Source: Flavobacterium swingsii
Lineage (GTDB): Bacteria; Bacteroidota; Bacteroidia; Flavobacteriales; Flavobacteriaceae
Assembly: GCF_900111965.1 (NCBI RefSeq)
Contig: NZ_FOJT01000001.1
Location: 434,001 to 498,000 of the forward strand
DNA length: 64,000 bases
Direction: 5' to 3'
In this document: piece by piece, positions 1-8,637 of the stretch
Position numbering within the stretch: the stretch's first letter is position 1
How the letters are laid out: the number at the start of each line of letters is the position of its first letter
The notes under the pieces: generated by a model
What the model was told of the DNA's origin: nothing
The model's database searches: none
What the model saw: only the letters and a program-made list of their open reading frames with translations
Made by a program: the position numbers and the translations under genes

Positions 1-292
1 TATTTTACAAACAGTCACAATTCATCAATTTGGCGCTTTAGGACTCATTGGCGGAGATGTTGCCACTGCAAAACCATCTTATACTGCTTTTATGGCAGAT
101 TATGGCGATGCTTTTAGATCTTTCAAACATGGCGCTTTACACGGAACTATGACTGGATTATTTCTAGCACTTCCAGTTATTGGCACAAATGCTTTGTATG
201 AAAAAAGAAGCTTCAAATATACACTTGTAACTGGCGGATTCTGGATTGTATGTTTCGCTATCATGGGCGGAATAATTTGCGCCATGAAATAA
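1..292 (+). CDS. DUF1761 family membrane protein, 3' part
   Basis: The reading frame is open to the left window edge (first full codon at base 2) and stops at 290-292, so only about the last 96 residues are present. An internal ATG at 92 would give a 66-residue protein, but the frame upstream of it is coding-like and the family is longer, so 92 is not taken as the start. The segment contains HGALHGTMTG and two hydrophobic helices, a pattern I associate with DUF1761 proteins, small multi-pass membrane proteins of unknown function. A good hairpin terminator follows. Family assignment is from recognition only; function unknown. Confidence 0.7.
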   Translation, partial: ILQTVTIHQFGALGLIGGDVATAKPSYTAFMADYGDAFRSFKHGALHGTMTGLFLALPVIGTNALYEKRSFKYTLVTGGFWIVCFAIMGGIICAMK

Positions 293-313
293 TTTTAACA
301 TTTTATTAAACAT

Positions 314-346
314 AAATCTCTTTACTTTTGGTGAAGAGATTTTTTT
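314..346 (+). terminator. Rho-independent terminator after the DUF1761 gene
   Basis: AAATCTCTT at 314-322 pairs with AAGAGATTT at 334-342 around an 11-base loop, followed by a T tract. The T tract runs directly into the ATG of the next gene at 347, so that gene would have little or no leader of its own. Confidence 0.75.
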
Positions 347-1501
347 ATGCCTTTGAAAACAAATTACTCCTTTCATATTTACAAAAATGCAAATGAACTT
401 CCAGAAAAATGGAACGAAGTCGCTGTAAATAACATTTTTTTATCTAAAAAATATTTACAAGTTTTAGATGAATCCTCACCAAAAAACATGACTTGTCATT
501 ACATTGCTTTGTTTAAAAATGAAGAACTTGTTGGTGTTGCAATCACTCAAAGTCTAAATCTAACTGATGTTTCTTCGTTTGGTGTAAACAAAAGTTGCAT
601 CAAATCGAAATTACGTGATTTTGCTTTTCGGAATTTTGCTGCCAATGTACTTTTTATTGGCAACAATATGCTTACTGGGCAAAACGCTTACTGTTTTAGC
701 AATAATATTGAAATCAAAGAAGGATTGTCGATACTAAAAAAAGCAGTTTCTCAGCTTAAAATAGATTTGAAAAAAGCGGGAATAAAAATTCACATTACTT
801 CATTTAAAGATTTTACTGTTTCTGAAAGTGATCATTTTAAGATTAATGGTTTCAGGAAATATTTTCAATTTTCGACACAACCTAATATGGTTTTTACCAA
901 TGATGATTTGTGGGAAAATGAAAATGATTATGTAACTGCGTTATCAAAAAAATACCGTGACCATTACAAACGAGCTCGAAAAAAATCGGAAATGGTTTCT
1001 AAACGTCAAATGAGTTTAGAAGAAATTAGAGAAAATGAATCTAAAATAAACGAATTGTATTTTAATGTGACTAAAAATGCGCCTTTCAATACTTTTTATT
1101 TGGCCGAGCATCATTTTGCTAATTTGAAAGAAATTTTACATGATAAATTTCTTTTTTATGGTTATTTTATTGAAGATAAACTCATTGGTTTCAACACCAT
1201 GATTATAAACGGAAGTGCCTTAGATACTTATTTTCTTGGTTATGACGACGAACACCAAAAAGAAAAAATGTTGTATTTGAATATGCTTTACGATATGATT
1301 GGCTATTCGATTACCAAAAAATATTCGAAACTTATTTTCTCACGAACAGCACTAGAAATAAAAAGTTCTGTTGGCGCAAAACCTATCCAAATGGTTGGTT
1401 TTATTTCTCATTCTAATTCCCTTATCAATAAATATATTGGGAAATTGTTTGGATATTTTGATCCTGAAGTCACTTGGATAGAACGAAATCCGTTTAAATA
1501 A
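347..1501 (+). CDS. GNAT-like (FemAB-type fold) acyltransferase
   Basis: This 384-residue protein has no signal peptide or membrane segment. The C-terminal half (about residues 195-340) looks like a GNAT/FemAB-type acyltransferase domain: a basic helix with KKYRDHYKRARKK, then alternating strands and helices including FYGYFIEDKLIGFNTM and an aromatic segment DTYFLGYDDEH. Such proteins transfer acyl or aminoacyl groups, but the substrate cannot be read from sequence. The ATG at 347 lies right after the terminator of the upstream gene, and no clear ribosome binding site is visible, as is usual in this phylum. A structured repeat follows and the next gene is convergent, so it is probably monocistronic. 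The fold call is moderate and the substrate unknown. Confidence 0.6.
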   Translation: MPLKTNYSFHIYKNANELPEKWNEVAVNNIFLSKKYLQVLDESSPKNMTCHYIALFKNEELVGVAITQSLNLTDVSSFGVNKSCIKSKLRDFAFRNFAANVLFIGNNMLTGQNAYCFSNNIEIKEGLSILKKAVSQLKIDLKKAGIKIHITSFKDFTVSESDHFKINGFRKYFQFSTQPNMVFTNDDLWENENDYVTALSKKYRDHYKRARKKSEMVSKRQMSLEEIRENESKINELYFNVTKNAPFNTFYLAEHHFANLKEILHDKFLFYGYFIEDKLIGFNTMIINGSALDTYFLGYDDEHQKEKMLYLNMLYDMIGYSITKKYSKLIFSRTALEIKSSVGAKPIQMVGFISHSNSLINKYIGKLFGYFDPEVTWIERNPFK

Positions 1502-1536
1502 TTACGAATTACACTTTTTAATTGAATGTTGATTTC

Positions 1537-1680
1537 TAGCCCAGATTGAAGTGGAAAGCTTTTTGAAATCTCGTTACATTTTTTCTTGCAAAAAAAGAGC
1601 GACGATAGAAGCTCCTTTTTTTGCTTAGAAAAAAGTATACGAGATAAAAAAACTTGTAACGGAAAGCTGGAAATAGCTCC
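1537..1680 (+). repeat. Structured intergenic repeat, copy A
   Basis: First of three copies of a foldable element (the others at about 13.94 and 59.90 kb). The outer helix is AGC (1538-1540) with GCT (1676-1678) and CCAG (1541-1544) with CTGG (1667-1670). Inside, GTTAC at about 1575 can pair with GTAAC at about 1656, and ATCTCGT with ACGAGAT. It sits between two convergent genes, and its last base overlaps the stop codon of the ABC-F gene. The interior differs between copies while the ends are conserved. It may belong to a known flavobacterial RNA or repeat family such as Rfam Flavo-1, which I could not test. Confidence 0.65.
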
Positions 1681-3590
1681 TAATTAGCATTGTCAATTTC
1701 GCCTTGCACAACTTCCCAATCTTCTAACAATTTGTCTAAATCCGCTTTTTTCTTGTTGTAGGCAACGAAGAATTTTGCATCTTCAGAATGTTTGTCATAG
1801 TTAGACGCTAGTGCTTTGTCGTCTTGCTGAATATTGCGTTCTAGCTCTTTTATTTGACTTTCTATTTTGCTCAAACGATTTTGAAGTGATTTGTTTTTCT
1901 TTTGGTCTTCGTATGATGCTTTTGCATTTGTAGTGGGCGCTTCTTTCTTTTCGATGTCTTTTTTCTCGACTTCACGCATGTTTTCCAAGTTGCGTTGTTC
2001 TAAGAAATAATTGATATCACCCAAATATTCTTTGATTTTTTGGTCTTTGAATTCGTATACTAAGTTGGACATTCCTTGCAAGAAATCTCTATCGTGAGAA
2101 ACCAAAAGCAAAGTTCCTTCGAACTTTTGCAAAGCAGCTTTCAAGACATTTTTAGATTTGATATCTAAGTGATTCGTTGGCTCATCCATAAGCAAGACGT
2201 TGATAGGTTGCAAGAGCAATTTACACAATGCCAAACGGTTTCTTTCACCTCCAGAAAGGACTTTTACCTTTTTCTCAACATCATCGCCACGAAATAGGAA
2301 TGAACCTAACATATCACGTACTTTGCTACGATTAGAATCGGTTGCAGCGTCTTCCATAGTGCGAAGTAAAGTAATTTCGCCATCAAGATATTCCGCCTGA
2401 TTTTGCGCAAAATAACCTACTTGTACATTGTGCCCTAATTTGATTGAACCTTGATATTCAAATTCGTTAACAATCGCTTTGATAAATGTCGATTTTCCTT
2501 GACCGTTTTGCCCAACGAAGGCAATTTTACTACCACGTTCTACGAGTAAATTAATATCTTTTAAGATAACTTTCTCGCCATAAGCTTTCGTTACATATTC
2601 TGCTTCAACGACTACTTTTCCTGGTACTTTAGATACTGGAAAGGAAATATTCATAACCGAATTATCGTCTTCATCGACTTCAATTCGTTCTACTTTGTCT
2701 AGCTTTTTTATTAATGATTGTGCCATCGAAGCTTTTGAAGCTTTGGCGCGGAATTTTTCGATTAACTTTTCAGTTTCTTCAATTTTTTTGGCTTGATTTT
2801 TCTGTGTTGCCAATTGCTTTTCACGAATCTCATGACGCAATTCTAAATATTCAGAATATGGTTTATTGAAATCGTAGGCTTTTCCTAATGAAATTTCGAT
2901 AGTTCTGTTAGTAACATTATCCAAAAACATTTTATCGTGCGATACAATAACCACAACACCCGGATAATTACGTAAGAAACTTTCTAACCAAATGATACTT
3001 TCTATATCCAAGTGATTGGTTGGCTCATCGAGAAGCAATATATCATTGGCTTGAAGCAATAATTTAGCTAATTCGATACGCATACGCCAACCTCCTGAGA
3101 ATGTTTCGGTAAGATTATCGAAAACTTCTCTTTTGAAACCCAGTCCTAAAAGAATTTTCTCAGTATCTCCCACATAATTATAACCACCTAACAAGTCAAA
3201 ACGATGCGTTAAGTCTGATAAATCTTCTATAATTAATGAATATTCTTCACTTTCGTAATCAGTTCTAGTAACCAGTTGGTGGTTTACTTCTTCTAGTTTC
3301 TTTTCGACTGCTTTTATTTCGATAAATGCTTGATAAGCTTCCTCAAGAACGGTTCTTCCTTCTTCGAAATCGATATCTTGACGCAAAAATCCTATTTGAA
3401 CTTCTTTTGCTGTCGAAATACTTCCTGAATCTGGCTTGAAATCGCCCGCTAAGATTTTTAGCATGGTCGATTTTCCTGCGCCGTTCTTTCCGACAAGTCC
3501 TACCCTATCGCCAGCGCCCATTCTGAAGGTTACTTCTTCAAATAAATATGTTCCTCCAAAGGAAACCGACAAATTGTGTATGTTAAGCAT
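1680..3590 (-). CDS. ABC-F family ATPase (Uup/YheS-like)
   Basis: This 636-residue soluble protein has two ATP-binding cassettes and no membrane domain. Each cassette is complete: Walker A VGKNGAGKST near residue 34 and VGQNGQGKST near 357; signatures FSGGWRMR and LSGGERNR; Walker B ILLLDEPTNHLD and VLLMDEPTNHLD. A charged helical linker separates the cassettes, and the last roughly 80 residues form a Uup-like coiled coil. ABC-F proteins act on the ribosome (translation factors or antibiotic resistance); the coiled-coil tail favours a housekeeping Uup/EttA-like role over drug resistance, though sequence alone does not exclude resistance. It is transcribed divergently from the DUF983 gene and ends against structured repeat copy A. 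Confidence 0.9.
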   Translation of the reverse strand: MLNIHNLSVSFGGTYLFEEVTFRMGAGDRVGLVGKNGAGKSTMLKILAGDFKPDSGSISTAKEVQIGFLRQDIDFEEGRTVLEEAYQAFIEIKAVEKKLEEVNHQLVTRTDYESEEYSLIIEDLSDLTHRFDLLGGYNYVGDTEKILLGLGFKREVFDNLTETFSGGWRMRIELAKLLLQANDILLLDEPTNHLDIESIIWLESFLRNYPGVVVIVSHDKMFLDNVTNRTIEISLGKAYDFNKPYSEYLELRHEIREKQLATQKNQAKKIEETEKLIEKFRAKASKASMAQSLIKKLDKVERIEVDEDDNSVMNISFPVSKVPGKVVVEAEYVTKAYGEKVILKDINLLVERGSKIAFVGQNGQGKSTFIKAIVNEFEYQGSIKLGHNVQVGYFAQNQAEYLDGEITLLRTMEDAATDSNRSKVRDMLGSFLFRGDDVEKKVKVLSGGERNRLALCKLLLQPINVLLMDEPTNHLDIKSKNVLKAALQKFEGTLLLVSHDRDFLQGMSNLVYEFKDQKIKEYLGDINYFLEQRNLENMREVEKKDIEKKEAPTTNAKASYEDQKKNKSLQNRLSKIESQIKELERNIQQDDKALASNYDKHSEDAKFFVAYNKKKADLDKLLEDWEVVQGEIDNAN

Positions 3591-3652
3591 TATCTTTTTG
3601 TTTAAAATTTAAAGTTTCAGGTTTTGAGACTTTAAACATTGAATGAAAATCG

Positions 3653-3660
3653 TAAATTTG
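3653..3660 (+). promoter_or_regulatory. Bacteroidetes-type -7 box before the DUF983 gene
   Basis: TAAATTTG matches TAnnTTTG. Transcription would begin about 7 bases downstream, after an upstream ATG at 3643, which supports the start at 3697. No TTG at ideal spacing was found (nearest at 3624-3626, spacer 26). Confidence 0.5.
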
Positions 3661-3696
3661 CACTACCAAAATCATGGTAAACTAAATTTTTTGCAA

Positions 3697-4086
3697 ATGT
3701 TAAAAAAAGGATCCAAATTATATAGCATTTTAACAGGAACTTGTCCTAAATGTCACGAAGAAAGCATGTATAAGGTAAAAAACAGCTATATTTTGAGTAA
3801 AGTTTTTGATATGCATGAAAAATGTAGCCATTGTGGTCTGAAATATAAAATGGAACCTTCCTTCTTTTTTGGTGCCATGTTCGTTAGTTATGCGCTGGGT
3901 GTTGGTTTGGGAATTATAACTTTTTTGGTTTCTCATTATGGTTTTCAAACTAATTTGAAAACTTCTTTTGTTGCCATTATGCTTTCCCTTACTTGTTTTA
4001 TGCCTATTATTATGCGATTGTCTAGAAACATCTGGATTAATTTGAATATTGGTTTTGATAAAGACTGGAAAGAAAAGCTGAAGTAA
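3697..4086 (+). CDS. DUF983 family membrane protein
   Basis: A 129-residue protein if it starts at ATG 3697. A longer in-frame start at 3643 is rejected because the likely promoter box (3653-3660) lies inside that extension, and family members usually begin as this one does (MLKKGSKLYS). The N-terminal domain holds a four-cysteine zinc-ribbon pattern, CPKC and CSHC, separated by about 25 residues. Two hydrophobic helices follow, including FFFGAMFVSYALG. DUF983 proteins are small inner-membrane proteins of unknown function, common in Bacteroidetes and Alphaproteobacteria. The gene is divergent from the ABC-F gene and probably transcribed alone. Confidence 0.8.
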   Translation: MLKKGSKLYSILTGTCPKCHEESMYKVKNSYILSKVFDMHEKCSHCGLKYKMEPSFFFGAMFVSYALGVGLGIITFLVSHYGFQTNLKTSFVAIMLSLTCFMPIIMRLSRNIWINLNIGFDKDWKEKLK

Positions 4087-4183
4087 TACCTTCAGTATTT
4101 TGATTTACTGGAATTAGAACACGCAATTTGTCAATAAACAATCTATTTTTTCAAAGATAAAGCTGTATAAAGAAGTCTTGCTT

Positions 4184-5230
4184 CTACTTCTTCTTGTCAA
4201 ATCTTTTGATATCAATATTTATATCCAACGGGGTTCCGTGTTCCATATGCAAAAATAAATCACGAGCCAGCGATGGACCAAGCATGATGCCACGAGTGCC
4301 CAATCCGTTAAGAATATGTATGTTTTTATACTCGTGATGTGTCCCAACAAGTGGTCGCCTGTCCTTGACCGTCGGTCGGATTCCTGCAAAATGTTCGATG
4401 ATTTCGAACTCACAATTAAGCAGTTCATTGATTCTTTCTAACAATTCTTGTTTGCCTTCTTCCGATGGATTATTCGTTTTATCAGCCCAATTATAAGTTG
4501 CTCCCACTTTAAACAGATCATTACCAATTGGCAAAATAAAAACGCTCGAATTTAAGATGCAATCTAAATTTAGATTGGGAGCTTTAATGATAAGAAGTTC
4601 TCCCTTTGTGCCATCTAGTGGCAAATGATTAAAATACGGATTGGAATGCAAACCAAAACCTTCGGCAAAAATGATATTTTTTGCTTTTATATCTCGGTAC
4701 GAAACACCATCAGAATACATTTTTAGTTCTGAATAATTGAAACTTTCGTGAAAAAATAAATTATTATCATTCAAATAGTTGTGATAGGATTCTAGCAAAA
4801 ATCTTGTATCTACATAACCTGTATGTAAAACTTCCCCAAAACCAAATGGAGCATCTATACCAGAGTAGGTTTTGTGCAGAATATTTATAGAGAGAAAAGG
4901 TGATAAATTAGGCTTGTCAGAAGCGATGAACCAATTATTTTGCTCTTCGACAGAAAAAAATTTTCTTAGAACTGGTGTTTTAAAGTCTATTTTTATGTTT
5001 AATCGATTCTCTATTTTAGGGTAAAAATCGTTTAGATATTTTACTTGTTCAGTCGCATTCCAAACTTCACTAAACCGTTTTAGTATTACTGGATTGTAAA
5101 TTCCGCCAGCAATTTTTGAGGAGTTTTGGGAATCATTATCAAAAACCAAAATGGTTTTATTATTTTGCAAAGCAATTTCTGCAAAACAAATTCCCGCAAT
5201 TCCAGAACCAACAATTAGATAATCAATCAT
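4184..5230 (-). CDS. FAD-dependent oxidoreductase (DAO family)
   Basis: A 348-residue protein starting at ATG 5230; a longer frame to 5257 would start within the stem of the terminator serving gldN. It opens with the dinucleotide-binding fold MIDYLIVGSGIAG (GxGxxG at residues 8-13), then AGGIYNPVI, as in the glycine/D-amino-acid oxidase (DAO) superfamily. Near the C terminus HFAGIRPTVKDRRPLVG and NGLGTRGIMLGP match the second FAD-contact region. Related proteins oxidise amino or imino acids, or are the oxidase half of MnmC-type tRNA modification enzymes; the substrate is not evident here. No neighbour suggests a pathway. Confidence 0.8.
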   Translation of the reverse strand: MIDYLIVGSGIAGICFAEIALQNNKTILVFDNDSQNSSKIAGGIYNPVILKRFSEVWNATEQVKYLNDFYPKIENRLNIKIDFKTPVLRKFFSVEEQNNWFIASDKPNLSPFLSINILHKTYSGIDAPFGFGEVLHTGYVDTRFLLESYHNYLNDNNLFFHESFNYSELKMYSDGVSYRDIKAKNIIFAEGFGLHSNPYFNHLPLDGTKGELLIIKAPNLNLDCILNSSVFILPIGNDLFKVGATYNWADKTNNPSEEGKQELLERINELLNCEFEIIEHFAGIRPTVKDRRPLVGTHHEYKNIHILNGLGTRGIMLGPSLARDLFLHMEHGTPLDINIDIKRFDKKK

Positions 5231-5241
5231 TTTGTAAAAGT

Positions 5242-5274
5242 AAAAAACTCTTACCAAATTGGTAAGAGTTTTTA
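5242..5274 (-). terminator. Terminator of the gld operon
   Basis: A 13-14 bp stem (ACTCTTACC with GGTAAGAGT as core) and a five-base loop, ending in a T run on the minus strand at 5247-5242. It lies 25 bases after the gldN stop and just before the start of the FAD oxidoreductase. The stem is symmetrical enough that it may also act on the plus strand. Confidence 0.85.
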
Positions 5275-5298
5275 TGTTTTAAATTGGAGAAATTTATA

Positions 5299-6309
5299 TT
5301 AGTAATTCCACATATCTTGCTCGAAATTACGAACTTTATCTTTTACTCTTTCAGACTCTAATAATTGCATTAATGAATTTTCTTTCATATAATCAACGAT
5401 TTCTCTGTCATTGTACACATTTTCTTCTTTGTAAGTAAGTGCGTTGAAACGACGTGAGTTTAACAAATTATCGAAAGTGATAGGCATTGAAGAGTTTCTG
5501 TCATTGAATGCTTTCCACTCATGTAATACTTCTCTTGCTCCTGGATAGAAAACCCAAAATAAATCGATGTATTCTTTTTCTGGCTTATCCATTGTATAAA
5601 CATCAGGTATTACAGGACAGATTCCTAAGATTCTATAACGTAAATCAGATTGACGTTTGTCGAAATACCATAATCCAACAATTCTATAATCAGAAACGTC
5701 TATTGAAGCTAGGTCAGTTCTAACGATAAACTCTTCAGAAATTTTTCTGACAGCAGGAATAGTATCTGTTAACATTTTTCCTGTTTTTTGAGCTTTCATT
5801 TTCCCTTTTTTACCCGCAACCATAATAGTTTCTGGTTTTTGAACAATTCTTGTTCTAAAAGCATCTGGATCTTCATTCATTTGCTCTCTACCAGCATCAC
5901 TAGTATCTGTTTTAGTTAAAGAAGCATTAATATCTTTTAATGTTTTCTTTTCTCTAAAATAACTATCAGAATATATTTCTGTTAATTTACCAGATTTGAT
6001 TCCTTTTACTAATACATCATATAATGAACGACGCTCATTACCAACATTAGCAGTGTCTATAGGATAATACAAAGGAAAATTGATTCTTTCATCAAGATCG
6101 ATAATTTCCCAAGTTTTCTTAGACATCAAAACATCTCTGTCATCAACGTAACCATATTCTAATGGTTTGTCATTATCTTTTAGTTGTTGCGCTGCTGATT
6201 TCAATCCAATTTCTTTAGGATTTTTAGCATTCAACAAATTAGATTGTGCAAAAGAAGTTGAACTTCCTGCAATAAAAATAATAACTAATAATAAATTTCT
6301 CCAATTCAT
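5299..6309 (-). CDS. gldN: Gliding motility / type IX secretion protein GldN
   Basis: A 336-residue exported protein. A signal peptide covers about the first 22 residues (ending TSFAQ), followed by family-typical segments such as YGYVDDRDVLMSKKTWE and NFPLYYPIDT, and ending DMWNY. GldN is a periplasmic/outer-membrane-associated component that forms large rings with the lipoprotein GldK in the type IX secretion system (established for Flavobacterium and Porphyromonas PorN). The gene is last in the order gldK-gldL-gldM-gldN, with short gaps of 50-52 bases, and a strong terminator follows. In F. johnsoniae this locus is essential for secretion and for gliding. Length and start agree with the family. 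Confidence 0.95.
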   Translation of the reverse strand: MNWRNLLLVIIFIAGSSTSFAQSNLLNAKNPKEIGLKSAAQQLKDNDKPLEYGYVDDRDVLMSKKTWEIIDLDERINFPLYYPIDTANVGNERRSLYDVLVKGIKSGKLTEIYSDSYFREKKTLKDINASLTKTDTSDAGREQMNEDPDAFRTRIVQKPETIMVAGKKGKMKAQKTGKMLTDTIPAVRKISEEFIVRTDLASIDVSDYRIVGLWYFDKRQSDLRYRILGICPVIPDVYTMDKPEKEYIDLFWVFYPGAREVLHEWKAFNDRNSSMPITFDNLLNSRRFNALTYKEENVYNDREIVDYMKENSLMQLLESERVKDKVRNFEQDMWNY

Positions 6310-6359
6310 AATTTTATAATTGTAAAGTTTATAGAATCTAAAACGAAATTCTTAAACTA

Positions 6360-7895
6360 TTATTGTACTTCGTATGTACAAGTTGAAACTCTTTTTGCAA
6401 CTTGGTCAATTCCTGAGAAGCTAGCTTTAATTTCAGAAATAACAACTACATCTCCTCTAGTTGCTTTTTGAATTGCAGATCTTGCTCTACCGTCCATTTT
6501 ACTTCCAGAAACTACAATTGTAGGTTGTCCAGGAACTTTAATATTAAATTGTGTAACATTTACAGTAACTGGGAAATCGAAATCTTCCATAACTGCAGAT
6601 ATTGTACAAGATTCTAAGTTTCCTTTTTGTCCTTTAGCAGCAACCTCTCCACGGATTTTTCCAGTTGGAGCTGGTAAACCTTTGATACGGAATTCTTTTT
6701 TGTCAGAAACCACTTTACCATCAGGTAATTTTGCAGATACATTAATCATTACTGAAGTACCAGAACCTGCTCTTAATGTGTATTTTCCAGCAGCACCAGC
6801 ACTTGACATACCTGGAGCAGATGCACTTACGTTATTAGACGCAACACCAGCAAATGAAATAGTCATTGGATTAGGAACCCCACGATATACAACATTCATT
6901 TTGTCAGCAGATATTGTAGCAGAATTTGGTCTAGCAACAACAACATACTTCCCATCAAATGGTAAAGGAATTGGTTTCCCGTCTTCCATAAAAGTAAATT
7001 GACCTTTAACGTTATGTTCTCCAACGCTTCCAGCTGATTGTGATATAACTGCTTGACCATTTACAATTTTACCTGGTCCAGAAAATCCAGAAGGCTTTGT
7101 ATTTTCGTCATATTTACCAATAACAACTTTTCCTGTTACTGTTTCTCCTTCAAAATAAACATTTTTGTCTAATGCTACAATAGCTTTAAAGTTACTGTAT
7201 GAAGCAACTGCCACAGCAGCTTTTCCAAGTGCAGCACTATACACATCAGATTCCGCTTTTTTAATATCACTTTGCCAAGCAGAAAGCTTAGCTAAAGAAG
7301 CAACAGATGGAAACCCTTTAAAGTGGTAAGCCAAATATTTATCTTTCAACCCTTCTTTGTTTGCAACATCTGAAACATCAAATTTTTTGTTAACCTCTGC
7401 AAGAATTACAGCGTATTTTTTTTCACTTCCAAGAGCTACTTTCATATCCGCTTTAAACTTTTCAATTTTAGCAATAATTTCGTTTCCTTTTGGAGCATAA
7501 CCTTCACCTGTAAACCAGTTGTCGATACTTTCTCCCTTATCCATTGCTTCGTAAGGTAGCTTTCCAGTTTCTGGATCAACTTCAACACCTTCTAAAACTT
7601 GTTTTTTCAAAGTTTCAACATAAGCGTAAAAACTTTTAGTAACAGCTTCTACTTTGTGCGCAGAAGCAGATGCAACAGCAAATTCTCCTTTAGCTTCAGC
7701 AGCTTTTGTGTCTAAAGCCATAAGCATTTGCTCATTTGTAGCTACTGCAGATGTATTAGATCCTTCAAATTTTTCATTCATTAATCCAAAAGCTGATAAT
7801 ACTTCTTTGGACATATTCATTGCCAACATCGCGATAAAAACCAGATACATCAGGTTAATCATCTTCTGTCTAGGGGTTAATTTTCCTCCTGCCAT
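6360..7895 (-). CDS. gldM: Gliding motility / type IX secretion protein GldM
   Basis: A 511-residue protein beginning MAGGKLTPRQKM with one N-terminal transmembrane helix (NLMYLVFIAMLAMNM); the rest is periplasmic. The large periplasmic part contains four beta-rich domains in solved GldM/PorM structures, and strand-rich segments here (residues about 220-511) agree. GldM forms a dimer that spans the periplasm and couples the GldL motor in the inner membrane to the GldK-GldN rings. It lies between gldL and gldN in the conserved operon. The conserved polar residues in the transmembrane helix (N, S) fit its known packing with GldL. No anomalies were seen. Confidence 0.96.
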   Translation of the reverse strand: MAGGKLTPRQKMINLMYLVFIAMLAMNMSKEVLSAFGLMNEKFEGSNTSAVATNEQMLMALDTKAAEAKGEFAVASASAHKVEAVTKSFYAYVETLKKQVLEGVEVDPETGKLPYEAMDKGESIDNWFTGEGYAPKGNEIIAKIEKFKADMKVALGSEKKYAVILAEVNKKFDVSDVANKEGLKDKYLAYHFKGFPSVASLAKLSAWQSDIKKAESDVYSAALGKAAVAVASYSNFKAIVALDKNVYFEGETVTGKVVIGKYDENTKPSGFSGPGKIVNGQAVISQSAGSVGEHNVKGQFTFMEDGKPIPLPFDGKYVVVARPNSATISADKMNVVYRGVPNPMTISFAGVASNNVSASAPGMSSAGAAGKYTLRAGSGTSVMINVSAKLPDGKVVSDKKEFRIKGLPAPTGKIRGEVAAKGQKGNLESCTISAVMEDFDFPVTVNVTQFNIKVPGQPTIVVSGSKMDGRARSAIQKATRGDVVVISEIKASFSGIDQVAKRVSTCTYEVQ

Positions 7896-7943
7896 TTTTT
7901 TTTAAATTAGTTTTGTTAGTAAATAAATTTAGTTAAAAACTAA

Positions 7944-8585
7944 TTATCCTTTGTTACTCATTGCAGAAAGCATACCACCGTAAACATTGTTTAAAGAAGC
8001 AATGTTAGACGTCATAGATTGCATTTGTTCTTTAAGTTTAGAAGCGTTATCAGCGATTTCGCTGTTTGCTTGAGCATTACGAGTTGCGCTTTCTAATTGA
8101 ACTTTATATAAACTGTTTAATGATTCCATTTGTGCAGCTGCCATAGTCATTTCTTCAGCATATTTCTTTTGAGAAGTCATAGAATCTACCGTTGGAGAAA
8201 TTGCTTTTGCAGCTCCTTCGAAATTTTTGATACTATTTCCTAAACTTGACATTAATTCTCCGTCAATTTTAGCTTCTTTTAACATTGCATCTAATTTTTG
8301 AGATAACAATCCTTGCGCATCTTCTTTTACTTCTTTTTTCTTACCTGATGCTTCACCACCAGCTAATTCTGGATAAACTAACGACCAATCTAAATCGTGC
8401 TCAACAGGCTCAAAAGCTGATAATGCGAAAATAAGTGCCTCTGTTAATAATCCGATTGAAAGCATCAAAGTTCCTGTTAAAGGTCCTAATTCGAAGTGAG
8501 TAATTTTGAATAATGCACCAACAATTACAACTGCTGCTCCCATACCGTAAGCGAAGTTCATCGCTTTTTTGCTTAAAATTGCCAT
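7944..8585 (-). CDS. gldL: Type IX secretion motor protein GldL
   Basis: A 213-residue inner-membrane protein with two N-terminal transmembrane helices (residues about 8-28 and 33-55: FAYGMGAAVVIVGALFK, then GPLTGTLMLSIGLLTEALIF) and a cytoplasmic helical tail rich in Q, S and A. The second helix holds a membrane-embedded glutamate (LLTEALIF), a residue implicated in proton-driven rotation of the GldL5-GldM2 motor in published structures. The tail is likely to interact with cytoplasmic partners. The position between gldK and gldM is conserved, and the product powers type IX secretion and gliding. Confidence 0.96.
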   Translation of the reverse strand: MAILSKKAMNFAYGMGAAVVIVGALFKITHFELGPLTGTLMLSIGLLTEALIFALSAFEPVEHDLDWSLVYPELAGGEASGKKKEVKEDAQGLLSQKLDAMLKEAKIDGELMSSLGNSIKNFEGAAKAISPTVDSMTSQKKYAEEMTMAAAQMESLNSLYKVQLESATRNAQANSEIADNASKLKEQMQSMTSNIASLNNVYGGMLSAMSNKG

Positions 8586-8637
8586 AATAAATAAAATTTA
8601 GTTAAGTTAAAATATAAAATAAAGTTTGGTTAATTAA

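Noticed and set aside
92..292. A complete 66-residue gene from ATG 92
   Set aside because: Codons upstream to base 2 continue the DUF1761 sequence, so it is the 3' end of a longer gene.
6682..7002. 106-codon open frame antisense to gldM
   Set aside because: It lies wholly inside a confident gene, has no family resemblance and no start context; a composition shadow.
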